A stretch of 64,000 bases of DNA from Paraburkholderia diazotrophica. GTDB taxonomy: Bacteria; Pseudomonadota; Gammaproteobacteria; Burkholderiales; Burkholderiaceae. The stretch lies in the NCBI RefSeq assembly GCF_900108945.1, contig NZ_FNYE01000027.1:50115-114114 (forward strand), read 5' to 3'. Position numbers and translations under genes: made by a program. The notes beneath the pieces are model-generated. The model was not told the DNA's origin and ran no database searches. It worked only from the letters and a program-made list of their open reading frames with translations. Below are positions 53,573-62,429 of this stretch, one piece after another. Within the stretch, counting starts at the first letter, position 1. The number at the start of each line of letters is the position of its first letter.

Positions 53573-54037
53573 ATGTCCACCACTTTGTTTCTCAACGGCA
53601 AGTCCACGACGCTGGACGCCGATCCCAACATGCCGCTGCTGTGGGCGATCCGCGAAGTCGCGGGCCTGCACGGAACGAAGTTCGGCTGCGGCATGGCGCA
53701 ATGCGGCGCGTGCACGGTCCATCTCGAAGGGCAGCCGATACGCTCGTGCGTCACGCCGCTGTCGGCTGTCGAAGGCCGCCATGTCACGACGATCGAAGGG
53801 CTGCAGGGCAAGCCGGCCAAGGCCGTGCAGGCGGCCTGGGTGAAGTTGCAGGTGCCGCAGTGCGGCTACTGCCAATCCGGGCAGATCATGTCCGCAGCCG
53901 CGTTGCTCGCGCAAAACCCGAAGCCCTCCGACGCCGACATCGACGCCGCGATGAGCGGCAACATCTGCCGCTGCGCGACGTACACGCGCATTCGCGCGGC
54001 GATCCACGATGCGGCCGATGCCGTCAGCAGGGGGTGA
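53573..54037 (+). CDS. iorA: Isoquinoline 1-oxidoreductase-type [2Fe-2S] subunit
   Basis: 154 residues. Plant-type ferredoxin cluster 'GTKFGCGMAQCGACTVHLEG' plus Cys in 'RSCVTPL', and the C-terminal helical cluster 'QCGYCQSGQIM'/'NICRCATYTRI'. It transfers electrons out of the molybdenum centre of the large subunit encoded 3 bp downstream. The start ATG 53573 was chosen by ribosome site and family length. Confidence 0.9.
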   Translation: MSTTLFLNGKSTTLDADPNMPLLWAIREVAGLHGTKFGCGMAQCGACTVHLEGQPIRSCVTPLSAVEGRHVTTIEGLQGKPAKAVQAAWVKLQVPQCGYCQSGQIMSAAALLAQNPKPSDADIDAAMSGNICRCATYTRIRAAIHDAADAVSRG

Positions 54038-54040
54038 GCG

Positions 54041-56233
54041 ATGACGACCGATATCGTTGATGTTCAGCGTCCGTCGCGACGCACGTTCCTCAAAGGCGCC
54101 GGCGCGGCGGCCGCGCTGGCGCTGACCGTCGGCTTCGAATGGGCCGGCACGTCGCGGCGCGCCATCGCCGCTGAAACGGCGAGCGGCACGTTCGCGCCGA
54201 ATGCATTTCTGCGAGTCGGCACTGACGACAGCGTGACCGTGATCGCCAAGCACGTCGAGATGGGCCAGGGCGCATACACGGGCATCGCGACGATCCTCGC
54301 CGAGGAATTGGACGCGGACTGGACGCACGTCCGCGTCGAAAGCGCGCCCGCCGATGCGAAGCGCTACGCGAATCTCGCGTTCGGCACGATACAGGGAACG
54401 GGCGGCAGTTCGGCGATGGCCAATTCGTGGACGCAGCTGCGCGAAGCAGGCGCCAAGGCCCGCGTGATGCTCGTCACGGCGGCCGCGCAGCAATGGAAGG
54501 TGCCCGCGTCCGAGTTGCGCACCGAGCGCGGCGTCGTCTATCACGACGCGAGCGGCAAGCACGCGACCTACGGATCGCTGTCGACGGCGGCGGCAAAACT
54601 GCCCGTGCCGGACCAGGCCACGCTCAAGGACCCGAAAGATTTCAAGCTGATCGGCAGCCAGTCGCCGCGCGTCGACGTGCCGCCGAAAACCGACGGCACC
54701 GCGCAATTCACGATCGACGTCACGTTCCCCGGCATGCTCGTCGCCGTGATGCAGCGTCCGCCGCAATTCGGCGCAACGGTGAAATCGTTCGACGCGTCGG
54801 CGGCCAAGGCGGTGCCGGGCGTCGTCGATGTGGTGCAGGTATCGCGCGGCGTCGCCGTCGTCGGCAAGAGCTTCTGGGCCGCGAAGCAGGGCCGCGATGC
54901 ACTGAAGGTCGAATGGGACGACTCGCACGCGGAGAAGCGCAGTTCAGCGGACATCATGGCCGAGTATCGCAAGATCGCTGAGAAGCCCGGCCTGCCCGCG
55001 CGCACCGAAGGCGACGCGTCGAAGGCGATCCAGGGCGCGCCGCGCAAGATTTCCGCGAGCTATGAGTTCCCGTATCTCGCCCACGCGCCGATGGAGCCGC
55101 TCGACGCCGTCGTCAAGCTCACGGCCGACAGCTGCGAAATCTGGGCAGGCGATCAGTTCCAGACCATCGATCAGGGTAATGCGGCGCGCGCGGCGGGCCT
55201 GCAGCCGCAGCAGGTCAGCATTCACACGCTGTATGCGGGCGGCAGCTTTGGCCGGCGCGCGAATCCGGGCTCGGACTACATCTCCGAAGCGGTGTCGATC
55301 GCGAAGGCGCTCGGCGCGAACGGCACACCCGTCAAGCTTCAGTGGACGCGCGAGGACGACATCCACGGCGGTCTCTATCGGCCGATGTATTTCCACAAGC
55401 TCGAAGCGGGACTCACGCGCGACGGCAAGCTCGTGGGCTGGCAGCATCGGATCGTCGGGCAGTCGATCGTCGCCGACACGCCGTTTTCGGCGATGGTGAA
55501 GAACGGCATCGACGGAACATCGGTGGAAGGCGCCGCGAACATCGCGTACGCGATTCCGAACATCTCGGTCCAGCTGTCGACGACGCGCACGGGCGTGCCC
55601 GTGCTGTGGTGGCGGGTGGTCGGCAGCTCGCACACCGCCTATGCCGTCGAAGCGTTCATGGACGAAGCGGCGCATGCGGCCGGCAAGGACCCGTACACGT
55701 TCCGGCGCGATCTGCTAGAACATCAGCCGCGCATGCGCGCCGTGCTCGATCTCGCGGCGCAGAAGGCAGGCTGGAGCAACAAACCTTTGCCGCGCGGCAA
55801 GGGACGCGGCATCGCGGTGGCCGAGGCGTTCCACACGTTCGTCGCGCAGGTCGCCGAGGTCTCGATCGACAAGGACGGCAAGGTCAAGGTGGATCGCGTC
55901 GTCTGCGCGGTGGATTGCGGCACGGCGATCAACCCGGACGTGATCGCGGCACAGATCGAAGGCGGCATCGGCTTCGGCTTGGGTGCGGTGTTGTATGGCG
56001 CGATCACGTTGAAGGACGGCCGCATCGAGCAGAACAACTTCGACGGCTACCGTGTGCTGCGCATCGACGCGATGCCGCAAGTCGAGGTGCACATCGTCCC
56101 TTCGACGGAAGCGCCGACGGGCATCGGCGAACCGGGCGTGGCGCCCATCGGGCCCGCAGTGGCGAATGCGATATTCGCGGCCACGGGCAAGCGCGTTCAT
56201 GCGCTGCCATTGACGACGCAAAGTCTCGCGTGA
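54041..56233 (+). CDS. iorB: Isoquinoline 1-oxidoreductase-type molybdopterin subunit, Tat-exported
   Basis: 730 residues. A twin-arginine signal is present ('SRRTFLKGAGAAAALAL'), which implies export of the folded molybdoenzyme to the periplasm. The large domain has 'VEMGQGAYTGIATILAEELD', 'QGTGGSSAMANSW', 'YAGGSFGRRANPGSDY' and the catalytic Glu in 'GIGEPGVAPIGPAVANAI'. Members hydroxylate N-heterocycles or oxidise aldehydes. The third cytochrome c component and XdhC-type maturase are not in the window, so the substrate remains open. It ends at a good terminator. Confidence 0.9.
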   Translation: MTTDIVDVQRPSRRTFLKGAGAAAALALTVGFEWAGTSRRAIAAETASGTFAPNAFLRVGTDDSVTVIAKHVEMGQGAYTGIATILAEELDADWTHVRVESAPADAKRYANLAFGTIQGTGGSSAMANSWTQLREAGAKARVMLVTAAAQQWKVPASELRTERGVVYHDASGKHATYGSLSTAAAKLPVPDQATLKDPKDFKLIGSQSPRVDVPPKTDGTAQFTIDVTFPGMLVAVMQRPPQFGATVKSFDASAAKAVPGVVDVVQVSRGVAVVGKSFWAAKQGRDALKVEWDDSHAEKRSSADIMAEYRKIAEKPGLPARTEGDASKAIQGAPRKISASYEFPYLAHAPMEPLDAVVKLTADSCEIWAGDQFQTIDQGNAARAAGLQPQQVSIHTLYAGGSFGRRANPGSDYISEAVSIAKALGANGTPVKLQWTREDDIHGGLYRPMYFHKLEAGLTRDGKLVGWQHRIVGQSIVADTPFSAMVKNGIDGTSVEGAANIAYAIPNISVQLSTTRTGVPVLWWRVVGSSHTAYAVEAFMDEAAHAAGKDPYTFRRDLLEHQPRMRAVLDLAAQKAGWSNKPLPRGKGRGIAVAEAFHTFVAQVAEVSIDKDGKVKVDRVVCAVDCGTAINPDVIAAQIEGGIGFGLGAVLYGAITLKDGRIEQNNFDGYRVLRIDAMPQVEVHIVPSTEAPTGIGEPGVAPIGPAVANAIFAATGKRVHALPLTTQSLA

Positions 56234-56263
56234 AGGAAGTGACGCACGCGCATGCGTGAACAT

Positions 56264-56300
56264 GAGCCGGGGCCAAGCAAACGGCCCCGGCTCTCTTGAT
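56264..56300. terminator. Rho-independent terminator after the molybdoenzyme operon
   Basis: GAGCCGGGGCC-aagcaaac-GGCCCCGGCTC with TCTTG following; 11-bp perfect arms, in the 126-bp gap between convergent genes. Confidence 0.75.
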
Positions 56301-56359
56301 GCGTCACGCTGTCATCTGCACACCTCTGATGTGAGCGTTAGCGTTACAAACGCGCGCCG

Positions 56360-57982
56360 TCACGCATGCCCGCGAAACATCGCGCACGTCCTGAACGCCT
56401 GCTCCGACAGCGGAATCTGTTTCGCGCGGCAATAGCGCGTCGTCAGCTTCAGCAGTTCCTTGATGTCCCGTCCGCTCGCTTTCGGATAAGCGCTCGTTAG
56501 CGTTTCGACCAGATCGTCGTCGATATCCGCGCCCAACTGTTCGGCGAGCAGCTTCCATAGACGGATCGCATCGCGCCTCGGCGGCGTCTCGTAGTGGATC
56601 TTCGCGATGCAGCGCGACAGGATCGCGTCGTCGACATCGTCGATCCGGTTGGTCGTCATGAACAGCAAGCCGTTGAAGTACTCGAGCGTGCGCAGGAACT
56701 CCGCAACGATCGCGTTGTGTTCGAGGTCGTTGTCGCGGCGGCGGATGTAGACGTCGGCTTCGTCGAGCAGCAGGATCGCGTCCCAGCGCGTCGCGCGCTG
56801 CAAGATGCCTGACAGCGTCGCGCCGACGGATGCCGCCGTCGTGCCAAGTTGCCCCGAATGCACGCGATACAGCGGCTTGCCGACCACTTCCGAATAGATC
56901 TCCGCTGTCAGCGTCTTGCCGAGTCCGGGCGCGCCCTGGCAGAGAATCGTCGTGCCGCCCGACTTGCCCGGCACGAAGTCCTGCACGAACACGTTCAGCT
57001 TCGACGTCAGGATGTCGATCAGATCGCGATGATGCTCGGGCAGAACCAGCTTCTCGCGCAGTTCGGGCTGGTACTGGTACTCGGTCATGTTCTGCACATG
57101 CACCCAGATATTCCGGTGCCATTCCAGGTGATACAGGCAGACGTAGCAATGCAGCGGCACCTTGTCGAAGCCGCCGGCGACATTCGCGCCGCGCCAGAAA
57201 TCGGCGTCGGCTGTCATCTGAAAGCGCCGCTCCAGCGTCTCCTCATCGTTGACGCACTTCGCGCTCACGCCATCGACAATACGTGTCAACTCCGCGGCGC
57301 CCTTCGCATCGACGGCAAACGCCGCTTTCGACACGACGAACTGCGCACCGAAGCGCGGTTGAAACGCCAGAAAGCGCCGCGCGTACTGCTCGTATTCGCG
57401 CTTGAATTCCGGGCACTCCTTGTAGAAGCCGAATTCGGCGAGCAGTTCGGGGATCGTGCGGTTCGCGATGTCGAGACGGTTGAACACGAGCGATGTCGTC
57501 ATGCCCGAGAGGCGCATGTGCGGGTCGGTGCGCTCGGAGTTCGCCGATTGCATCGTATTCGCCAGCATATCGACGACGACATACGGCATGCCCTGCTCGG
57601 GTTCGACGTAACGCATGCGGCGCACGAGCCACGGCAGCAGCGTGCCGTCCTTCGCGCGCTTGTACAGCCAGCCATCGATCGCATCGCGCGACAGATACGC
57701 GATCAAGCCCGACACCAGCTGATCGAGGCCCGGAATCGTGCGTGCCTGCGGTGCGTTGTAGATGTTGTCGAGCGCGAGCATCTGGAACATCAGCGCGCGC
57801 TCGTTGTTCGCCTTGCTCAGCGAATACAGCGTATTCAGCGACTTCGAATCGAACAGCTTGCTCGACACCAGCATGTTGCCGTGACACGCGCTGTGCTGAT
57901 TGAGCTGTCGTGCCAGCGGCGATTCGGATTCGATCATCGCGAGCAGAGGATGCACCAGTGATTCCGGAATTTCAAAGTCCAT
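56360..57982 (-). CDS. AAA+ ATPase with an unrecognised N-terminal half
   Basis: 540 residues. The AAA+ module occupies about 335-540: Walker A 'GAPGLGKT' (350-357), Walker B 'ILLLDEAD' (403-410), sensor 1 'FMTTNR' (441-446) and the Arg of 'ILSRC' (454-458). Residues 1-335 have no recognised domain; they contain His/Cys-rich pieces ('VPLHCYVCLYHLEWHRNIW'). Single-ring AAA+ proteins of this form remodel or disassemble a specific partner. The only same-strand neighbour is an esterase gene 54 bp upstream. Confidence 0.8.
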   Translation of the reverse strand: MDFEIPESLVHPLLAMIESESPLARQLNQHSACHGNMLVSSKLFDSKSLNTLYSLSKANNERALMFQMLALDNIYNAPQARTIPGLDQLVSGLIAYLSRDAIDGWLYKRAKDGTLLPWLVRRMRYVEPEQGMPYVVVDMLANTMQSANSERTDPHMRLSGMTTSLVFNRLDIANRTIPELLAEFGFYKECPEFKREYEQYARRFLAFQPRFGAQFVVSKAAFAVDAKGAAELTRIVDGVSAKCVNDEETLERRFQMTADADFWRGANVAGGFDKVPLHCYVCLYHLEWHRNIWVHVQNMTEYQYQPELREKLVLPEHHRDLIDILTSKLNVFVQDFVPGKSGGTTILCQGAPGLGKTLTAEIYSEVVGKPLYRVHSGQLGTTAASVGATLSGILQRATRWDAILLLDEADVYIRRRDNDLEHNAIVAEFLRTLEYFNGLLFMTTNRIDDVDDAILSRCIAKIHYETPPRRDAIRLWKLLAEQLGADIDDDLVETLTSAYPKASGRDIKELLKLTTRYCRAKQIPLSEQAFRTCAMFRGHA

Positions 57983-58036
57983 AAACGCACTCGTATCGGT
58001 TGTGGTCCGGTGACGCGGCGCTCGACTGCGCGCAAG

Positions 58037-58723
58037 CTAGCCGAGGAAGAACTCGATTGCCATGCCGACGACGGCAGGCTGGATCGCATGCAAGCCGTTG
58101 AATTCGACGAACTGCACGTCATAGCCGGCGGACTTCAGCTTCGCTGCGTTCGCGCGGCCGCTGGTTTCGATGGGGAGCTGTTCGTCGCGCAGCCCATGCG
58201 CGATAAACACCTTGGGCACGCCCTCCTGCATGAAGACCGACATGAAGCCGCCGGAAAACGCGATCACGTGGCTCGCGATGTCGCCGTTCGTGATGCCGAT
58301 CGACAGCGCGTAGCTCGCGCCATCCGAGAAGCCCGCAAACGCGAGGCGGCTACGGTCGACGCTATAGCGCGTGGTCACTTCGACGAGCGCCCGATGCAGC
58401 CGCTCGAGGTCCGGACCGCTTCCGCCGATCACGATGTCCCACGTCGGATACATCGAATGCGGCGCGAGCACGAGGAACTTGTCGCGCTCAGCGTGCTCTT
58501 CGATGAACGGCAGCACCTTCTCCGGGAAACCGCCCGCGCCATGGAACATCACGAAGAGCGGCACGGGGCGTTGCGTACCTTGTGCATCGAGGTCCGTCGG
58601 CACGAACAGAACCGCGTCGCGCTCATCGGCGATTCCCAGACGATTTCGGCCTGGCGGCAACGGGCCCTTGCCCGGCTCGGCGTGCATAAACGAAAGACGG
58701 CCAAACAGCGAAGGGTCGAACAT
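58037..58723 (-). CDS. Alpha/beta-hydrolase, phospholipase/carboxylesterase type
   Basis: 228 residues. 'PLFVMFHGAGGFPEKVLPF' holds the oxyanion region, the nucleophile is Ser in 'LAFAGFSDGASYALSIG' (GFSDG), the acid is probably Asp in 'IAHGLRDEQLP', and the base His is in 'VEFNGLHAIQPAVV'. It resembles serine esterases of the YpfH/LpqC group. It is located just upstream of the AAA+ gene on the same strand (54 bp). Confidence 0.82.
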   Translation of the reverse strand: MFDPSLFGRLSFMHAEPGKGPLPPGRNRLGIADERDAVLFVPTDLDAQGTQRPVPLFVMFHGAGGFPEKVLPFIEEHAERDKFLVLAPHSMYPTWDIVIGGSGPDLERLHRALVEVTTRYSVDRSRLAFAGFSDGASYALSIGITNGDIASHVIAFSGGFMSVFMQEGVPKVFIAHGLRDEQLPIETSGRANAAKLKSAGYDVQFVEFNGLHAIQPAVVGMAIEFFLG

Positions 58724-58912
58724 TGCGGAACCTGGAGATGAACGCGCGTTGCGCACGGTGATGGACGTGCCGGTCGGGAGCCCTTAGATATTCAATATAT
58801 CACGATTGGGCTTGATGGATTCAAGGACAGTGGACGGGGGCTTGGTGACGCACAAATAAGAACTGATCCGGAACAAACCAATCTGACTTCGCGAAAATAA
58901 ACAAATTAACCT

Positions 58913-58946
58913 GAACCGAACGTGAACCTCTCGGCTCATTCGGCTC
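58913..58946 (-). ncRNA. Group II intron domain V
   Basis: On the minus strand this 34-nt segment starts GAGCCGAA, has a terminal stem GAGCC/GGTTC capped by a GAGA tetraloop, a two-base bulge and ends TTCGGTTC, so it folds exactly as the conserved catalytic domain V with the AGC triad at positions 2-4. It lies just downstream of the maturase C-terminal frame, as in ORF-containing bacterial group II introns. No clear domain VI with a bulged A follows, and the rest of the intron is missing. Confidence 0.8.
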
Positions 58947-58949
58947 CCG

Positions 58950-59342
58950 TTATCCAACCGATACGCCAACGACACGCCAATGGACAAACAACCGCGGGTG
59001 GACGGTCGCCATTTTGCATAGCCATGCACAACTATACTGCTTGTGCTGCCGCAACCTCTTGTACTTTCGTCGAGCCCACTGCTGAAGCCGTTGGTCCACG
59101 TAGCCGAAGAGGCTGTGCATCGCCGTCCGATAAAACGCCCCATAGTAGTTCCACCACCCTTGTATCGTCGTGTTGCATTGCTGCGCGAGTTCAGCCAGCG
59201 TCGCCGATGTCCGTCGGTGTATTCGCCAACCCCGCACTGTCTGCCTCATCCGCTTCAACGCATCGTCACTCACCGCTGGCGCGTGCTCCAGACCATAGCC
59301 ACCTAATTGACGTTGAATAACGTGTAACCTTACCCCCACCAT
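58950..59342 (-). pseudogene. Group II intron reverse transcriptase/maturase, C-terminal relic
   Basis: About 110 residues survive: 'AVSDDALKRMRQTVRGWRIH', 'LAELAQQCNTTIQGWWNYYG', 'VDQRLQQWARRKYKRLRQHK' and 'MATVHPRLFVHWR'. This is the maturase-specific (domain X) end of a bacterial group II intron-encoded protein; the reverse-transcriptase palm and fingers are gone. Local GC is lower than in the flanking genes. It is followed by domain V at 58913-58946. Confidence 0.82.
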
Positions 59343-59514
59343 GTCACGGCTTCTAAAGCGAACTGAAGGTTATTGTGAATAATTCGGATAACTACAGATT
59401 TGTTAGTTTGATTTATGTTAAATGGCCTCGCAATGTCGCTGGCGATCCGTCGCACTGGGGTGTTTCACTTGTGATTACACATTCAGAATACGTTGGACTA
59501 CTATTTACCGTTTA

Positions 59515-59812
59515 CTAAGCGCTCACCAGCTCCGGGAGGATCGTGAGCAGATCGCCGACGAGGCCGGCAGTCGGCGACGCTGAAGATGGCGCCTCTTCAT
59601 CCTCGTTGATCGCGAATCGCCCTTCGAGTGCCTCATGCCCGCCAGGTGCTGGATCGCGCCGAGATGCCGACGCGATGTACAGTTGCGGCGCGACGATCTT
59701 GCCTGTTTGGCCGACCCGATAGTCGTTAGGCACGTACCATCGAATGCTGCGCGCGAGACGCCCATTACTGTGCCCAGCTTGTCTGCCAGCCCCTCCAGAA
59801 TCCTTCTGGACC
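59515..59812 (-). pseudogene. etfA 3'-end relic (second, decayed copy)
   Basis: Minus-strand translation gives 'RILEGLADKLGTVMGVSRAA' in one frame and 'MPNDYRVGQTGKIVAPQLYI' followed, after small shifts, by 'AINEDEEAP' and 'GLVGDLLTILPEL' in another. These match residues of the intact EtfA at 26428-27363 ('KILEPLADKLGAAMGASRAA', 'VPNDYQVGQTGKIVAPQLYI', 'AINKDEEAP', 'GLVGDLFTAVPEL'). The copy begins within the FAD domain, carries at least one frameshift and is not functional. Confidence 0.85.
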
Positions 59813-59983
59813 GGTCCGTGAAGATCAGGACCGGTTGCGCATTTCAGCTCCGGTATAACCTGGGAAGGCTGCTTAGCCGTAGCAAGGGAAAGACTTCGGT
59901 CTGCCCTTTTCCGTCAGGAAGATCGTCGGTGGAGAGTGAATCGCAACCGGGTAAATCACGCTGGGTGCTCCCTATGCTCATGA

Positions 59984-60487
59984 TCACGCCAACCCGTTTG
60001 CCGCAATCCGCGTCAGCGTCTCGCGCAACCAAACGCTGCCCGGATCAGCCTGATCGCGAGGATGCCATGCAGCAAACAGCGAAAATCCGCGCGCCTCGAA
60101 CGGCAACTCGAACACATCGAGCACGTCCCGATAGCGCGTGACGAGCCGCGACGGCAGCGTCGAGACATAGTCCGTGCGAGCGAGCAGCTCGGGCACGAGT
60201 GTGAAGTGCTGAACCGACAGCGCAACGTGGCGCGCACGCCCAAGCGCCTGCAAATGCTCGTCCATGAAGCCGAAAAAGCTGCCACCGCTCGTCGAAACGA
60301 GCACATGGCCCAGCGCACAGTAGCTATCGAGATCAAGCGGCGCGAGTCCGCGCGGATGCCCCTTGCGCTGCACGAAGACGAAGTGCTCGTCGTAAAGTTT
60401 GCGCGCCTTCGTCCACGCCGGGACCATCCGCTCCGAACCGATCAGCAGATCGATCTCGCCGCGCTCGAAGCGCTCGGCGCTCGTCAT
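59984..60487 (-). pseudogene. LysR-family regulator without DNA-binding domain
   Basis: About 167 residues of a LysR effector-binding domain: 'ERFERGEIDLLIGSERMVPA', 'DLDSYCALGHVLVSTSGGSF', 'ELLARTDYVSTLPSRLV' and 'FAAWHPRDQADPGSVWLRET'. The N-terminal ~110 residues, including the helix-turn-helix, are absent; upstream sequence turns into the spacer before the divergent MDR gene. It was probably the regulator of that MDR gene. Confidence 0.75.
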
Positions 60488-60579
60488 GTTGATAGGTCCA
60501 ATTCTGACTATTGATTTCAAGAATATGTCGGCCGCCGCTACAGTTCAATCGTCCGATGACCCTTTCGTGAGGAAAGACG

Positions 60580-61668
60580 ATGAAAGCCTGGATGCTCGAT
60601 GAACCCGGCAAACCCCTGGTCTTGCGCGATGAACCGACGCCGCTACCGCGGCGCGGCGCCGTGCTGCTGCGCATGGAGGCGGTGCCGCTGCTCAGCTATA
60701 CCCGGTCATACGTCGAGGGCAAGCTGCCATATGCATTTCCGCCCGGGCCGTTTTCGCCAGGGACGGACGGCATCGGCATTATCAAGACCGTCGGCGAAGG
60801 CGTGTTTGGTTTTCGGCCCGGCCAGCGCGTTGTTGTACATCCGCACTGGGTTGCCAATGAAGCGGTGGCTGAGCCCGAGTAGATTCTGATTGGCCTCACC
60901 GGCGTCAGCACGGGCAGCGCGCCGATGCTCGCCGATTTTCCGCACGGAACGCTGCGCGAGTTCGCAGAATTCCCAGCTTCATCCGTGCTGGCACTCGACG
61001 GCCTGGATGCGATGCCGGCAGCGCGCCTGGCGGCGCTGGGCAAATTTTCGGTGCCGTTCGGTGGCTTGCGCCGCGGCAGACTTGCGGCCGGCGAGACAGT
61101 GATTGTGAACGGTGCGACGGGATACTTCGGTTCGGCGGCCGTGATCGCGGGGCTGGCGCTTGGAGCCAGCCGCATCGTCGCCCTCGGCCGTCGCGCCGAG
61201 CCGCTCGCGAAGCTCGTCGAGTTAGGAAGTGGCCGCGTCGTGCCGATTGTGCTGACGCGCGATGGTGCGCGCGATGTCGCTGCAATCCGTGAGGCGGCTG
61301 GCGGCGGTGCCGACCTTGCTTTCGACATGGTCGGCCACGCACAGGAACCGGACGCGACGCTCGCGGCGCTGCGCAGCTTGCGCCGCAACGGGCGGCTCGT
61401 GCTGATGGGCAGCATGGACGTCGATCTGCCCATCGCCTACAGCGAGATGCTGCGCAACAACTGGGAGCTGATCGGTCACTTCATGTACGGCAGCGCCGAT
61501 TACCTCGCGCTCGTGTCGCTCGTGACGTCGGGACAGTTGTCGCTCGATGTTGTCGAGCTCGCGACTTATCCGTTTGCACGGCTCGAAGCGGCGATCGATC
61601 GCGCGGGTGCCGCGCAGGGGCTCCAGTGCACGGTTGTCAGTGCAGAAGGAGAAAGAGCCTGGGGTTGA
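60580..61668 (+). pseudogene. MDR-family oxidoreductase with in-frame TAG
   Basis: The frame from ATG 60580 gives a GroES-like start ('MKAWMLDEPGKPLVLRDEPT'), stops at TAG 60880-60882 after 'WVANEAVAEPE', and continues in the same frame with 'ILIGLTGVSTGSAPML', 'VIVNGATGYFGSAAVIAGLA' (nucleotide-binding) and 'GLQCTVVSAEGERAWG' to TGA at 61668. The total of 362 codons is a full-length MDR enzyme. CAG-to-TAG explains the stop. The first product (100 aa) lacks the cofactor domain. Confidence 0.8.
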
Positions 61669-61826
61669 GCTGCACGACCGGTCGCGCCGAGGGCGGTTCG
61701 CGAGAGCCGGGATAATTCCAGCGCGAAGGAAACGACCTGCATAACAATCGACGGGCCGGACAGTCTTGACGCCACAGTTTCGTGAGTTTGAATAACTGTG
61801 GGCGTCCGCTACGCCCATGTCTTTTC

Positions 61827-62429
61827 TCACTGCCTCGCGGGGAATGAAGGGATGTCTGATGGGAGCCCCCGGTCTCTGGCCACCTTCGCATCAAGATCGA
61901 TTTGCCTGCGAAGTGTCTCAAAGCGTTCGAGTACATTGCCTCCGAAGAGCGGGTCGGGGCTGGCCGGTAGGGTTGCATCTACTGCAGCCCAGTCCTGTTC
62001 TGTCAGCACCTGTGCAGCGCGAGGCATCACGTCTCGCTCCTCCGTGGAAAGGTGGTGCCGATAATACACAAGGTACGTGGCCGCAGCTGCCTCCAGCACG
62101 GCGCGCGGGGTCACAACATCTTCTCCGGCCTCATTGATGTGAGCGAGGAGATCATCGCCGGCCGTCGCAAGCACGCGATGCTCCTGCAGAAGGCGGTTTG
62201 CCACCAGTTTGATCCCAGGATCCCGTTCGGCAAGCCGCGCGTACGCGACATCTTCTCGCGGATGATGAACGCGGTCGGCGAAATTTCTCATGTAATACAG
62301 GATGTCGGCCATAAGCAGGTAATTCGGGCTCACGCCCCTTTGCAAAGCCGTAACCTGTTCCTCAAGAATGTCGAGTAGCCGGGCGAAATTGATGTGCTCG
62401 GTGTGCCATGCGGCAAGTGGGTCGGCCAT
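61827..62429 (-). CDS. Hemerythrin-like (HHE) domain protein
   Basis: 200 residues. Ligand-type His and Glu: 'AAWHTEHINFARLLDILEEQ', 'ADRVHHPREDVAYARLAERD', 'LLQEHRVLATAGDDLLAH' and 'VYYRHHLSTEERDVMPRAAQ', the four-helix diiron pattern. Such proteins bind O2 or NO or act in iron-sulfur repair and stress sensing. ATG 62429 with GGAG upstream was chosen. It is solitary. Confidence 0.85.
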   Translation of the reverse strand: MADPLAAWHTEHINFARLLDILEEQVTALQRGVSPNYLLMADILYYMRNFADRVHHPREDVAYARLAERDPGIKLVANRLLQEHRVLATAGDDLLAHINEAGEDVVTPRAVLEAAAATYLVYYRHHLSTEERDVMPRAAQVLTEQDWAAVDATLPASPDPLFGGNVLERFETLRRQIDLDAKVARDRGLPSDIPSFPARQ

